35,769 nt of DNA from assembly GCF_035998295.1 (NCBI RefSeq), contig NZ_DASYHS010000281.1, positions 1-35,769 on the forward strand, read 5' to 3'. The stretch is from DASYHS01 sp035998295. Its GTDB lineage: Bacteria > Pseudomonadota > Alphaproteobacteria > Azospirillales > Azospirillaceae. Both the position numbers and the translations under genes were made by a program. Under the pieces are notes generated by a model. It had not been told where the DNA came from and did no database searches. It saw only the letters and a program-made list of their open reading frames with translations. Shown here in pieces: positions 1 to 9,002 of this stretch; position 1 is the first letter of the stretch; every line of letters begins with the position of its first letter.

Positions 1-24
1 TCCCCCCCCGCCGCCGGGTACCGG

Positions 25-1560
25 TCAGCCCGTGCCGAGAGCGATGAAGCGGAGGTCGCCCTGCCGGTCGACGAGCAGGAGGACCGAGCGCCGCCCGGCG
101 TCGCGCGCGGCGTCGATGCGCTGGACCACGTCGCGCGCGGAGCGCACTTCTTCCTGGCCGACCTCCACGATGACGTCGCCCGGCAGCAGGCCCTTCTCGG
201 CCGCCGGGCTGCCCCGGTCGACCTCGGCGACCAGCACTCCGGCCACCTGCTCGGCGATGCCGAACTGCTGGCGCAGCTCCGGCGTGATGTCGGTCAGCTG
301 GAGGCCGAGGCTGCCCACCGTCTCCGGCGCGGAGCTCTGCGGGGCGGCCTGGTCCGGGATGGAGGCGAGCAGGCCGGACTCCTCCGCCGCTTCCAGCTCG
401 CCGACCTTGACCATCAGCCTGGTCTCCCCGCCGCCGCGCCACACCGTCACCGGCACCTCGCGCTCGACCGACGTCTCCGCCACGATGCGGGGCAGCCGCC
501 GCATCTCCGTGATCTCCCGGCCGTTGAAGCTCAAGATCACGTCGCCCGGGAGAATGCCGCCCTCGGCGGCCGGCCCGTCGGGCGTCGTGCTCGCCACCAG
601 GGCACCATAGGCGCGCTCCATCCCGATGCTCTCGGCGATGTCGGGCGTGACCGCCTGGATGCGGACGCCGAGCCAGCCGCGCCGCGTGCGGCCGAACTCC
701 TGGAGCTGCTCGACCACGGGCTGCGCGAGGGAGGTCGGGATGGCGAAGCCGATGCCGACCGACCCGCCCGAGGGAGAGAAGATCGCGGTGTTGATGCCGA
801 TCACCTCGCCTTCGAGATTGAACATCGGGCCGCCGGAATTGCCCCGGTTGATCGAGGCGTCGGTCTGGAGGAAATCGTCGTACGGACCGGCGTTGATGTC
901 GCGGGCCCGGGCGGAGATGATGCCGGCGGTGACCGTGCCGCCGAGGCCGAACGGATTGCCGATCGCTATCACCCAGTCGCCCACGCGCATCGCGTCGCTG
1001 TCGCCGAAACGCACGTGGGGCAACGGCCGGTCCACCGTCACGCGCAGCAATGCGAGGTCGGTCTTCGGGTCGCGCCCGACCACCTCGGCCGCGAGATTGG
1101 TGTCGTCGTGCAGGATCACCGTGATCTCGTCGGCATCCTGGATGACGTGGTTGTTGGTGACGACGTAGCCGGTCGGATCGATGATGAAACCGGAGCCGAG
1201 CGACGTCGAGCGGCGCGGCGCGTCGGGGCCGGGTCCCTGGCGCTCGAAGAAATCCCGGAAGAACTCCTCGAACGGGGAGCCGGGGGGGAACTGCGGCAGG
1301 TCCGGCATCGCCCCTTCGCCACGACGCTCGGGAATGTTCTGCGTCGTCGAGATGTTGACCACGGCAGGGAGAAGGCGTTCGGCAAGGTCTGCGAACGAAT
1401 CCGGGGCATTGGTCCGGCCTTGCGCCTGAGCGGCACCGGCCGCCAGGAGGACGGCCGCCACCAGCGCCGCGAGCAGGGGCAGGATAACCGCCAGGGTCCA
1501 TGATTCCTGCCGCTGGTCGACGGCCTTGGCCGTAGCGGTCCGACGGGCACGTTGGGTCAC
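25..1560 (-). CDS. degP: Do-family periplasmic serine protease (DegP/DegQ/MucD-like)
   Basis: Envelope serine protease/chaperone that degrades misfolded exported proteins. I place the start at GTG 1560, giving 511 aa, because GAGGAG lies 9 bases upstream; the frame stays open to a TTG at 1698, but those extra residues look unrelated. A basic N-terminus and a hydrophobic segment (residues about 22-46, ending AQA) form a signal peptide or anchor. The trypsin-like triad is His138 (TNNHV), Asp168 (KTDLAL) and Ser242 (GNSGG). Two PDZ domains follow (roughly 290-370 and 410-500), the second with GDVIVEV. It is last in the hflK-hflC-DUF2065-degP series. DegP versus DegQ/MucD cannot be settled from sequence alone. 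Confidence 0.93.
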   Translation of the reverse strand: MTQRARRTATAKAVDQRQESWTLAVILPLLAALVAAVLLAAGAAQAQGRTNAPDSFADLAERLLPAVVNISTTQNIPERRGEGAMPDLPQFPPGSPFEEFFRDFFERQGPGPDAPRRSTSLGSGFIIDPTGYVVTNNHVIQDADEITVILHDDTNLAAEVVGRDPKTDLALLRVTVDRPLPHVRFGDSDAMRVGDWVIAIGNPFGLGGTVTAGIISARARDINAGPYDDFLQTDASINRGNSGGPMFNLEGEVIGINTAIFSPSGGSVGIGFAIPTSLAQPVVEQLQEFGRTRRGWLGVRIQAVTPDIAESIGMERAYGALVASTTPDGPAAEGGILPGDVILSFNGREITEMRRLPRIVAETSVEREVPVTVWRGGGETRLMVKVGELEAAEESGLLASIPDQAAPQSSAPETVGSLGLQLTDITPELRQQFGIAEQVAGVLVAEVDRGSPAAEKGLLPGDVIVEVGQEEVRSARDVVQRIDAARDAGRRSVLLLVDRQGDLRFIALGTG

Positions 1561-1728
1561 GCGAGCTGTCTCCTCGACTCGAAGCGGCGCCTTTCGGGGA
1601 TGGGCGAGGCCCAACCCGTCGTCAACGAGGTATGTTGCCGCCCGACCACCTTCAAGCGATCGGGCATCGCAACCGGTCGAGCGGAAGGGTCCATCCAAAT
1701 TGCGGCACCTTTTGGCGGCGGCGCGGGA

Positions 1729-1920
1729 TCAGCCGCGCAACAGCCAGACTATTCCAACCCCGATTGCCGCCGCAATCAATCCGACGGCGCGCAGCCTGTC
1801 CGGCGCGAGCGCCAGCGCGGCCGCGAGCGCCTGGCGCATCGCGGCCGGGAAGAGCGCATAGAGCAGGCCCTCGATCACGAGGACGAGCGCCAGCGCGGTC
1901 AGGACGTCTTCGGATGCCAG
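1729..1920 (-). CDS. DUF2065 small inner-membrane protein (YjeT-like)
   Basis: A 63-codon frame between hflC and degP. It reads as two hydrophobic helices, one around ALALVLVIEGLLYALFP and one near the C-terminus (GLIAAAIGVGIVWLLRG), joined by a short charged turn with PDRLR. This is the DUF2065 pattern, and DUF2065 genes are known to lie between hflC and the Do protease in alphaproteobacteria. No ATG, GTG or TTG occurs in frame at a suitable place; the first plausible initiator is a CTG at 1920, without a clear Shine-Dalgarno. The start is therefore uncertain. Function is unknown beyond a small membrane protein. Confidence 0.7.
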   Translation of the reverse strand: MASEDVLTALALVLVIEGLLYALFPAAMRQALAAALALAPDRLRAVGLIAAAIGVGIVWLLRG

Positions 1921-1998
1921 GGGGACACCGGGGAGGGAACAGGCATGGAAAAAGCGGACGGCCGGACCCGTGAAGGGCCCGGCCGCGGGAAGGGAGCG

Positions 1999-3012
1999 CT
2001 ACTGCGCCGGCGCCTGGAGCGGCGACGCCCGTCCGGTCGCCTCGGCTTCCTGCACGGTGGCCGGAGACGGCAGCGCCCCGGTCGGAGGCAGGGCGGCGGG
2101 GCCGACGCTGCCGGGAGGCGTCTCCGGTCCGTCCTGGCGCCCCGCGAGCAACCCGGCATCGACGTCGCGGAAGAAGCGGAAGAAGTCGCCGGTCGGAGAC
2201 AGGACGAAAGTGGTGTCGTCCTTGTTCAGCGACTCCCGGTAGGCCTGGAGCGTCCGGTAGAAGGAGTAGAATTCCGGGTCCCGGCCGGAAGCCTCCGCAA
2301 GGATGCGAAGCGCCTGGTTGTCGCCTTCGCCGCGCAGGATCTGCGAGTCGCGCTGGGATTCCGCGATGATGACCGTGCGCTCGCGATCCGCGCGGGAACG
2401 GATCTGCTGGGCCTGCTCCTGGCCCTGGGCACGGGCCTCGGCGGCCTCGCGCTCACGTTCGGAACGCATGCGGGCGAAGATGGCCTGGCTGGTCTCCTCG
2501 GGCAGGTCGGCGCGGCGGATCCGGACGTCGACGATCTCGATGCCGAAGCGCTGGGCCTCCTCGTTCACGCGCTGGCTGATGTCGGCCATGACCTGCGTGC
2601 GCTCGTCGGAGAGGATCGTGAGCAGGGTCACGTTGCCGAGCACGCGGCGCAGGGCCGAGGTGACGATGGTGTTGAGGCGCTGCTCCAGCGTCGCCTCGTC
2701 CCGGACCGTCTGGTAGAAGCGCAGCGGGTCGGCGATGCGGTAGCGGGCGAAGGCGTCGACGTCGAGGCGCTTCTGGTCGGCCAGGATCACCTGCTCCACC
2801 GGCGGGTCGAGATCGAGGACGCGCCGGTCGTAGACGACGAGGTTCTCGATCAGCGGGACCTTGGCCTGGAGGCCGGGCGTCTGGATCTGGCGCCGCGGCT
2901 CGCCGAGGCGCAGGACCAGGACCTGCTGGGTCTCGTTCACGGTGAAGAGGGACGCGAAGGCGACCACGCCCACGAGGAGGACGAGGATGCCGGCGATCAA
3001 CTTCTTGTTCAT
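1999..3012 (-). CDS. hflC: HflC, FtsH-protease modulator subunit
   Basis: 337-aa SPFH/band-7 membrane protein that, with HflK, forms the periplasmic-side complex around FtsH. The N-terminus has a few basic residues and one membrane segment (about residues 5-24, LIAGILVLLVGVVAFASLF), followed by the band-7 domain and a coiled-coil-rich region with alternating Arg, Glu and Ala (about 170-240). The motif SFYRTLQAYRESL and the later DFFRFF tail are typical of HflC. ATG 3012 is preceded by GAGGTGG. The hflK stop lies 12 bp upstream, so the two are co-transcribed. The C-terminus is extended and Pro/Ala-rich. Confidence 0.95.
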   Translation of the reverse strand: MNKKLIAGILVLLVGVVAFASLFTVNETQQVLVLRLGEPRRQIQTPGLQAKVPLIENLVVYDRRVLDLDPPVEQVILADQKRLDVDAFARYRIADPLRFYQTVRDEATLEQRLNTIVTSALRRVLGNVTLLTILSDERTQVMADISQRVNEEAQRFGIEIVDVRIRRADLPEETSQAIFARMRSEREREAAEARAQGQEQAQQIRSRADRERTVIIAESQRDSQILRGEGDNQALRILAEASGRDPEFYSFYRTLQAYRESLNKDDTTFVLSPTGDFFRFFRDVDAGLLAGRQDGPETPPGSVGPAALPPTGALPSPATVQEAEATGRASPLQAPAQ

Positions 3013-3024
3013 TCTGCCACCTCG

Positions 3025-4218
3025 TCAGTTGGCCGGGACGGGCTGGCCGGCCACGCCCGGACGGCCGGGCGTGGCCGCCTGCGGCTGGCCCGCGATGCCC
3101 GGTACCCTGAGCTCGTTCAGCGGCAGGTAGGGGACGACGCCCTGTCCACCGGTGTCGCCGTCGATGATGACCTTGTTCGTGCCGCGCAGGATCTGCTCCA
3201 TCGTCTCCAGATAGAGGCGGCGCGTCGTCACGTCCGGAGCGTCGCGGTAGGCCTCGAACACCGCCACGAAGCGCTGCGCGTCACCCTGCGCGAGGCTCAC
3301 GACCTGCTCGCGATAGGCCGAAGCCTCCTGGATCAGGCGCTCCGCCTCGCCGCGTGCGCGCGGGATCACGTCGTTGCGGTAGGCCTCGGCCTCGTTGCGC
3401 AGACGCTCCCGGTCGGCGCGGGCCCGCTGGACGTCGTTGAAGGCGTCGATGACGGCGCCGGGCGGGTCCACCTTCTGCAGCTGCACCTGCACGACCTCGA
3501 TGCCGGCCTGGTACTGGTCGAGCATGCCCTGGAGGAGGGCGCGGGTCGCGACCTCGATCTCTTGGCGCGCTTCCGTCAGCGCGGGCTGGATGTCGGTCCG
3601 GCCGATCACCTCGCGCATGGCGGATTCGGCCGCCTTCTTCACCGTCGCCTCGGGATCGCGGATCTTGAACAGGTATTCGCCGGCGTCCTTGATCTGCCAC
3701 AGCACGGCGAAGTCGATGTCGATGATGTTCTCGTCGCCGGTCAGCATCAGGCTCTCGTCCGGGACGTCGCGGTCGGCCCCCCCGCGCCGGCCGTCGACCG
3801 CGCCGGAGCGGTAGCCGACCTCGATCCTGTTGACGCGGGTCACCTTGGGCAGGAGCACGCTCTCGATCGGCGTCGGCAGGTGGTAGCGCAGGCCCGGCTG
3901 CTCGGTCCTGACCCAATCGCCGAAGCGCAGGACGACGCCCTGCTCTTCCGCGCCGACCCGGTAGAAGCCGCTGAGCAGCCAGACCCCGACGATGATGATG
4001 CCGAGGATCGCGACGCCGCGTCCGCTGCCGAAGCCGCCGGGCATCACCCTGCGGATGCGGTCCTGGCCCTTGCGCAGGAGTTCTTCCAGATCGGGTGGCG
4101 TCGGCCCGCCCGACCCGCCGCCGCCGCCGGGCCGGCCCCACGGGTTGTTGCCACCGCTGCCGGGTGGCGGTCCCCAAGGGCCGCCACCGCCGCCCCCTCC
4201 CTGATTGCTCCACGGCAT
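3025..4218 (-). CDS. hflK: HflK, FtsH-protease modulator subunit
   Basis: 397-aa partner of HflC. I use ATG 4218 (MPWSNQGG), which matches the usual HflK N-terminus and has GAGG about 10 bases upstream; the frame itself is open further upstream. The first 60 residues are a Gly/Pro/Trp-rich cytoplasmic stretch with runs of glycine, then a basic patch, a single membrane segment (GVAILGIIIVGVWLLSGFY) and a band-7 domain starting with VGAEEQGVVLRFG. A long helical region with repeated Arg/Glu follows. The C-terminal 25 residues are low-complexity (Gly, Pro, Gln). Confidence 0.95.
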   Translation of the reverse strand: MPWSNQGGGGGGGPWGPPPGSGGNNPWGRPGGGGGSGGPTPPDLEELLRKGQDRIRRVMPGGFGSGRGVAILGIIIVGVWLLSGFYRVGAEEQGVVLRFGDWVRTEQPGLRYHLPTPIESVLLPKVTRVNRIEVGYRSGAVDGRRGGADRDVPDESLMLTGDENIIDIDFAVLWQIKDAGEYLFKIRDPEATVKKAAESAMREVIGRTDIQPALTEARQEIEVATRALLQGMLDQYQAGIEVVQVQLQKVDPPGAVIDAFNDVQRARADRERLRNEAEAYRNDVIPRARGEAERLIQEASAYREQVVSLAQGDAQRFVAVFEAYRDAPDVTTRRLYLETMEQILRGTNKVIIDGDTGGQGVVPYLPLNELRVPGIAGQPQAATPGRPGVAGQPVPAN

Positions 4219-4450
4219 GCCGCTCGATCCTCTCGTACCTGTATATCGTTCTTGGACGCCCTGCCGAGCTCCGGAGTTCCCGGTGCGCGAGCCGTGCGCC
4301 GTCCTTCGCGGCACGGCTCCCGACAGTTTGCCGTTGCGGCCCCGAGCTTTCCATCCGTTTCGCCCGGCCCTATAAGTACCGGGGCAGATGGAGCGTTTCC
4401 TGGCCGTCCGATACCCGCCAATATTGGAGAAAGTTCGGAGTTTTCAACAT

Positions 4451-5599
4451 ATGGCACAGGTGACCGAAGCCCAAGTGCTCGACGCGTTGCGTGCGGTCCT
4501 CGACCCGGATCGCGGCGCCGACGTCGTCGGCCTCGGCATGATCTCCGGCGTCGTGATCAAGGACGCGATGGTCCAGTTCGCGATAGAGGTCGACCCCGCG
4601 CGCGGGCCGGCGCTGGAGCCGTTGCGCCGCGCCGCCGAGGAGGCGGTCGAACGCCTGCCGGGAGTGACGTCCGCGACCGCCGTCCTGACGGCGCACCGCG
4701 AGGCGGCACGCCAGGAGGGGCCGCACCGGCACGCGGCGGGCCGCGCGGGCGGCCAGCAACAGGGCGGCCAGCAACAGGGTTCGCGCCCCCTGGTGCCGGG
4801 CGTCGGCGCGATCATCGCGGTCGCGTCGGGCAAGGGCGGCGTGGGCAAGTCGACGACCGCGGCCAACCTCGCGCTGGCGCTGCGCGTCAACGGGCTCCGG
4901 GTCGGGCTGCTCGACGCCGACATCTACGGCCCTTCGGTGCCGCGGATGCTGGCGATCTCGGGCAAGCCGACGTCGAAGGACGGCCGGACCCTGGAGCCGA
5001 TGGAGAATTACGGCATCGCCGTGATGTCCATGGGCTTCCTGGTCGCCGAGGACACGCCGATGATCTGGCGCGGGCCGATGGTGCAGTCGGCGCTCCAGCA
5101 GATGCTCCGCGACGTCCACTGGGGCGAGCTGGACGTGCTGGTCGTCGACATGCCGCCCGGCACCGGCGACGCCCAGCTCACCATGGCGCAACAGGTGCCG
5201 CTGGCGGGCGCCGTCATCGTCTCGACCCCCCAGGACATCGCGCTGCTCGACGCCCGCAAGGGGCTGAACATGTTCCGCCGCGTCGACGTGCCCGTCCTCG
5301 GGATCATCGAGAACATGAGCTATTTCTGCTGCCCGAACTGCGGGCACAGGACCGAGATCTTCAGCCATGGCGGCGCGCGCCAGGAGGCGGAGCGCCTGGG
5401 GACGGAGTTCCTGGGCGAGATCCCGCTCGACATCGCGATCCGCGAGACCAGCGACGAAGGGCAGCCCATCGTGGTGAGCCGGCCGGACAGCCCGCATGCG
5501 GAGGCGTACCGGTCGATCGCGGCGCGCATCTGGGAGAAGCTGTCCAAGGACGCCGGCGGCGGACCGCAGCGCCCCGCCCCGCGCATCGTCGTGAGCTGA
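4451..5599 (+). CDS. mrp: Mrp/NBP35-family iron-sulfur carrier ATPase
   Basis: 382-aa P-loop NTPase (ApbC/Mrp) that carries [4Fe-4S] clusters to apo-proteins. It has an N-terminal MIP18/DUF59 domain (residues about 4-80), a low-complexity linker with two perfect GGQQQ repeats (about 100-109), and then the ATPase: deviant Walker A GKGGVGKST (127-135), DADIYGPS, and VVDMPPGTGD. The cluster-binding CxxC is Cys294-Cys297, within CCPNC. I chose ATG 4451, preceded by GGAG at 4437; an in-frame ATG at 4388 would add 21 residues. It is divergent from hflK and convergent with the ABC importer. Confidence 0.94.
   Translation: MAQVTEAQVLDALRAVLDPDRGADVVGLGMISGVVIKDAMVQFAIEVDPARGPALEPLRRAAEEAVERLPGVTSATAVLTAHREAARQEGPHRHAAGRAGGQQQGGQQQGSRPLVPGVGAIIAVASGKGGVGKSTTAANLALALRVNGLRVGLLDADIYGPSVPRMLAISGKPTSKDGRTLEPMENYGIAVMSMGFLVAEDTPMIWRGPMVQSALQQMLRDVHWGELDVLVVDMPPGTGDAQLTMAQQVPLAGAVIVSTPQDIALLDARKGLNMFRRVDVPVLGIIENMSYFCCPNCGHRTEIFSHGGARQEAERLGTEFLGEIPLDIAIRETSDEGQPIVVSRPDSPHAEAYRSIAARIWEKLSKDAGGGPQRPAPRIVVS
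4748..4777 (+). repeat. Two perfect 15-bp tandem copies in the mrp linker
   Basis: The unit GGCGGCCAGCAACAG occurs at 4748-4762 and again at 4763-4777. It encodes Gly-Gly-Gln-Gln-Gln twice, in the linker between the DUF59 and ATPase domains. In-frame period, so it only changes linker length. Confidence 0.95.
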
Positions 5600-5606
5600 G
5601 GGGGGA

Positions 5607-5635
5607 GCCTCCTCCCGCCGGCGGCGGGAGGAGGC
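5607..5635. terminator. GC-rich hairpin between convergent mrp and ABC ATPase genes
   Basis: Perfect 13-bp inverted repeat, GCCTCCTCCCGCC (5607-5619) and GGCGGGAGGAGGC (5623-5635), with a 3-base loop. It lies between the mrp stop at 5599 and the ABC ATPase stop at 5642. There is no T-run on either side, so classic intrinsic termination is unproven; a bidirectional transcription block or RNA 3'-end stabiliser is the likely role. Confidence 0.65.
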
Positions 5636-5641
5636 GTTCCG

Positions 5642-6439
5642 TCAGCCGATCAGCAGGCTGTCGTCGCTGACCTGCTCGCCGCCGCGCTGGCGGGCGAACA
5701 GCGCCAGCAGGTCCGGCACGTCCATGCCCGCGCGCTCCGGTCCGGAAACGTCGAGGACGATCCGGCCTTCGTGGAGCATGATCGTCCGGTCGCCATAGTC
5801 GAGCGCCTGGCGCATGCTGTGGGTCACCATCATCGTGGTCAGCCGGTGCTCGGTCACGATGCGGCGCGTCAGCTTCAGGACGAAATCCGCGGTCGCCGGG
5901 TCGAGGGCCGCGGTGTGCTCGTCCAGGAGCAGGATCTTCGACCCGGCAAGCGTCGCCATCAGCAGGCTGACCGCCTGGCGCTGGCCGCCGGACAGCAGCC
6001 CCATGCGGTCGGACAGCCTGTTCTCCAGCCCGAGCCCGAGTTCGGAGACCCGCTCCCGGAACCCGCGCCGGCGCCCGCCGTCGAGCGCGCGGCCGAAGCC
6101 CCGGCTGCGCCCGCGCGCGGCCGCCAGCGCCATGTTCTCCTCGATCGTCAGCGTCGCGCAGCTGCCCGCCATCGGGTCCTGGAACACCCGGGCGACCAGC
6201 CCGGCACGCCGGGGCGTCGCCCAGGTGGTGACGTCGACGTCGTCGATCGCGATGCGGCCATCCTCCGGGATCGCATCCCCGGCGAGCGCCGACAGCAGGG
6301 TCGACTTGCCGGCGCCGTTGGAGCCGATCACGGTGACGAACTCCCCTTCGGGGATCCGCAGGTCGACACCACGCAGGGCGTGCTTCTCCAGTGGCGTGCC
6401 CGGAGCGAACACGACATGGACGTTCTCTACGGTGATCAT
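5642..6439 (-). CDS. ABC importer ATP-binding protein (TrpXYZ-like family)
   Basis: 265-aa ATPase of the uncharacterised importer family often predicted to take up tryptophan, tyrosine or related compounds. Walker A is GSNGAGKST (39-47), the signature is LSGGQRQAV, Walker B is ILLLDEHTAALDP, and the H-loop is VTHSMRQALDYGDR. The ATG at 6439 overlaps the permease stop in ATGA, so translation is coupled. It is third in the order binding protein, permease, ATPase. The substrate cannot be read from sequence. Confidence 0.9.
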   Translation of the reverse strand: MITVENVHVVFAPGTPLEKHALRGVDLRIPEGEFVTVIGSNGAGKSTLLSALAGDAIPEDGRIAIDDVDVTTWATPRRAGLVARVFQDPMAGSCATLTIEENMALAAARGRSRGFGRALDGGRRRGFRERVSELGLGLENRLSDRMGLLSGGQRQAVSLLMATLAGSKILLLDEHTAALDPATADFVLKLTRRIVTEHRLTTMMVTHSMRQALDYGDRTIMLHEGRIVLDVSGPERAGMDVPDLLALFARQRGGEQVSDDSLLIG

Positions 6440-7344
6440 TGCGCCGGCACTCTCCTTGGGGCCCTACCCCCGCCGGCCCGAACGCGGACGCGCGGCAGGA
6501 TCAGCGCGACGGCGACCAGGACCGCCGTGACGAGGTTCAAGTCGGACGCCTGCAGCCCGATGACGTCGGCGGAAAGGGCGAACTGGATGGCGAGGCGGTA
6601 GACGATCGAGCCGAAGACGCACCCGACGAGGATCCACAGGAGCCTCCGGGCCCGGAACACGGTCTCGCCGACGATCACGGCCGCGAGACCCACTACGATC
6701 GTGCCGATGCCGGCGGTCACGTCGGCGAAGCCGTTGGTCTGCGCGAACAGGGCGCCGGCCAGCCCGACGAGGGCGTTGCTGAGCGCCATGCCGACATAGA
6801 CGTGGAGATCGGTCGAGACGCCCTGGGCACGCGCCATGCGCGCGTTCACGCCCGTCGCCCGCATGGCGAGGCCGAACTCGCTGCCGAGGAAGCGCGCGAG
6901 CAGCAGCACGACGATCGCGACCACGACGAGCACGAACAGGGGACGGACGATGTGCTCGGGCACGCCGAGCCCGTAGAACGGCGTCAGCACCGTCTCCTGG
7001 GCGATGAGCGCGACGTTCGGGCGGCCCATGACGCGCAGGTTCACCGAGAACAGCGCGATCATCGTCAGGATGCTCGCGAGCAGGTGCAGGATGCGGAACC
7101 GGACGTTCAGCGTCGCCGTCACCAGTCCCGCGACCGCGCCCGCGGCCATGGCCCCGAGGCTGGCCAGCCACGGGTTCACGCCGGCGACGATCATGGTGGC
7201 GGCAACGGCAGCCCCGAGAGGGAAGCTGCCGTCGACCGTCAGGTCGGGAAAGTCGAGCACGCGGAACGCCAGATAGACCCCGAGACCGACCAGCGCGAAG
7301 ACGAGGCCGATCTCGACGGCACCGAGGAGGGCGACCTGGCTCAT
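6436..7344 (-). CDS. ABC importer permease (TrpXYZ-like family)
   Basis: 302-aa multi-spanning permease of the branched-chain/ribose-type permease superfamily. The motif FRVLDFPDLTVDGSFPLGAA near the N-terminus is diagnostic of the subfamily that pairs with the neighbouring ATPase and binding protein. About eight to nine hydrophobic segments are visible, including LFVLVVVAIVVLLLA and IGTIVVGLAAVIVGE. I prefer ATG 7344 (MSQVALLG), with GAGGG 6 bases upstream, over the ATG at 7365. Confidence 0.9.
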   Translation of the reverse strand: MSQVALLGAVEIGLVFALVGLGVYLAFRVLDFPDLTVDGSFPLGAAVAATMIVAGVNPWLASLGAMAAGAVAGLVTATLNVRFRILHLLASILTMIALFSVNLRVMGRPNVALIAQETVLTPFYGLGVPEHIVRPLFVLVVVAIVVLLLARFLGSEFGLAMRATGVNARMARAQGVSTDLHVYVGMALSNALVGLAGALFAQTNGFADVTAGIGTIVVGLAAVIVGETVFRARRLLWILVGCVFGSIVYRLAIQFALSADVIGLQASDLNLVTAVLVAVALILPRVRVRAGGGRAPRRVPAQ

Positions 7345-7411
7345 CGGCCACCCTCGATCCGGCATCCCGCAGCGCGGCCGACGAGAGCGGCCGCACAGTG
7401 GCGCGGGCTGG

Positions 7412-8374
7412 TCACTGGCCGATCACCTTGGTCGCACGGGACACGACGGCTTCCGGCAGCTTCACGCCCTGCGCCTCGGCGGCGGCCGGGTTGACCACCA
7501 GGTCGGTGCCGGCGGCGACCCGCACCGGAATGTCGCCGGCATTCTCGCCCTTGAGGATCCGCGCCACCACTTCGCCGGTCTGCCGGCCGACGTCGTAGTA
7601 GTTGAAGCCGACCGCCGCGAAGGCGCCGCGATCGACGCTCGCCGTATCGGCGGCGTAGACGGGGATGTCGTTCTGGTCCGCGACCGAGACCACGCCCTCG
7701 AGCGCGGAGACGATCGTGTTGTCGAGCGGGATGTACATGACGTCCGCCCGGCCGACGAGGCTGCGCGCCGCCGCCTGGACGTCGGCCGACCGGGTCGCCG
7801 TGGCCTCCACGATCTCCAGACCCTGCTCCTGCGCCATTTCCTTCATCATGTTGACGACGGTCACGGAGTTCGGCTCACCGGGATTGTAGGGGATGCCGAT
7901 GCGCTTGGCGTCCGGCGTGATCTCCTTGATCAGGGCCAGGTGCTCGGCGAGCGGGGACATGTCGGACAGGCCGGTCACGTTCCCGCCGGGCTTCTCCATG
8001 TCGGTGACGAGCTGGGCGCCGAGCGGATCGGTCACGGCCGTGAAGACGACGGGGATGTCGCGGGTCGCGGCGACGACGGCCTGGGCCGAAGGCGTGGAGA
8101 TCGGCACGATCACGTCCGGCCGGTCGCCGACGAGCTGGCGGGCGATCTGGGCGGCGGTCGCAGGGTTGCCCTGGGCGCTCTGGTACGAGAACTGCAGGTT
8201 CTCGCCCTCGCGGAAACCGGCGTCCTTGAGCGCGTCGCGCACGCCGTCGCGCGCGGCGTCGAGGGCCGGGTGCTCGACGATCGCCGTGACGGCGACGCTC
8301 TTGGTCTGGGCGAATGCGGGGGTCGCGAGCACGGCGAGTGCGGCGGTGGCGGCCGCCAGCGAAAGCATCTTCAT
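7412..8374 (-). CDS. ABC importer substrate-binding lipoprotein-like/periplasmic protein (ABC_sub_bind family)
   Basis: 320-aa periplasmic binding protein of the ABC_sub_bind (TrpX-like) family. The signal peptide is clear: MKML, a hydrophobic core and AFA-QT, which suggests signal peptidase I cleavage and no lipobox. Family motifs include the early phrase VAVTAIVEHPALDAARDGV and IPVVFTAVTDPLGAQLV. GGGAGG lies about 9 bases before ATG 8374. It heads the three-gene operon. The ligand is unknown; aromatic amino acids or other small metabolites are possible. Confidence 0.9.
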   Translation of the reverse strand: MKMLSLAAATAALAVLATPAFAQTKSVAVTAIVEHPALDAARDGVRDALKDAGFREGENLQFSYQSAQGNPATAAQIARQLVGDRPDVIVPISTPSAQAVVAATRDIPVVFTAVTDPLGAQLVTDMEKPGGNVTGLSDMSPLAEHLALIKEITPDAKRIGIPYNPGEPNSVTVVNMMKEMAQEQGLEIVEATATRSADVQAAARSLVGRADVMYIPLDNTIVSALEGVVSVADQNDIPVYAADTASVDRGAFAAVGFNYYDVGRQTGEVVARILKGENAGDIPVRVAAGTDLVVNPAAAEAQGVKLPEAVVSRATKVIGQ

Positions 8375-8516
8375 GACGAGTTACCTCCCTGTGTAACGCA
8401 GCACGCAAGTAACGATGCACCTTGCGCGCTGTCGTGGTTGCGCAATGGCCTAGACCGAGCCGGCCGTTTCGTCAATATCGGGATTGTCCCCGCGCGGTCT
8501 CAAAAGGCCTGCCCGA

Positions 8517-9002
8517 CTATGGCGCCCGGTCGAGCGTTACGAAACTGTAGGCCGGCGTCTCGCCTTCCGCTGGACGGTCGTCGCGCGCCGTCTCGGTCCA
8601 TGCGGTCCGCTCGAAGGCGGGGAAGCGCGCGTCGCCCTCCACCTCGGCATGCACCTCGGTCAGGTAGATCCGGTCGGCGCGATCCATGAACAGCCGATAG
8701 ACCTGCTCCCCGCCGATCACCATCGCCTCGCCGGCACCGGCCGCCTCGGCGGCGGCCACGGCCTGCGCCGGGGAGGCCGCGGTGACGACGCCTCCGATCG
8801 GCGCGCCGCGGGTCAGGACGATGTTGAGGCGGCCCGGCAGCGGCCGGCCGATCGATACGAAGGTATGGCGCCCCATGACGACCGGCTTGCCGAGCGTCAG
8901 CGCCTTGAAGTGGCGCAGGTCCGCAGGGATGCGCCAGGGCAGGCCGTTGTCCCGCCCGATGACGCCGTTCGCAGCGACCGCCGCAACCAGGGAGATCCGC
9001 AT
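8517..9002 (-). CDS. folA: Dihydrofolate reductase
   Basis: 161-aa enzyme reducing dihydrofolate to tetrahydrofolate with NADPH. It shows the standard order of motifs: AANGVIGRDNGLPW (Trp23), the substrate-binding acid Asp28 in IPADLRHFK, VVMGRHTFVSIGRPLPGR, and the nucleotide-binding VIGGEQVYRLFM. Start is ATG 9002; a TTG nine bases earlier is less likely. Ribosome-binding signal is weak. thyA, its metabolic partner, lies about 1.2 kb upstream in the same orientation, with a plus-strand hydrolase between them. Confidence 0.95.
   Translation of the reverse strand: MRISLVAAVAANGVIGRDNGLPWRIPADLRHFKALTLGKPVVMGRHTFVSIGRPLPGRLNIVLTRGAPIGGVVTAASPAQAVAAAEAAGAGEAMVIGGEQVYRLFMDRADRIYLTEVHAEVEGDARFPAFERTAWTETARDDRPAEGETPAYSFVTLDRAP

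Noticed and set aside
1552..5670. A 1372-codon plus-strand open frame across hflK/hflC and into mrp
   Set aside because: It is antisense to hflC and hflK and out of frame with mrp, with Arg/Gly/Ala-rich low-complexity sequence and no family motif. High-GC shadow.
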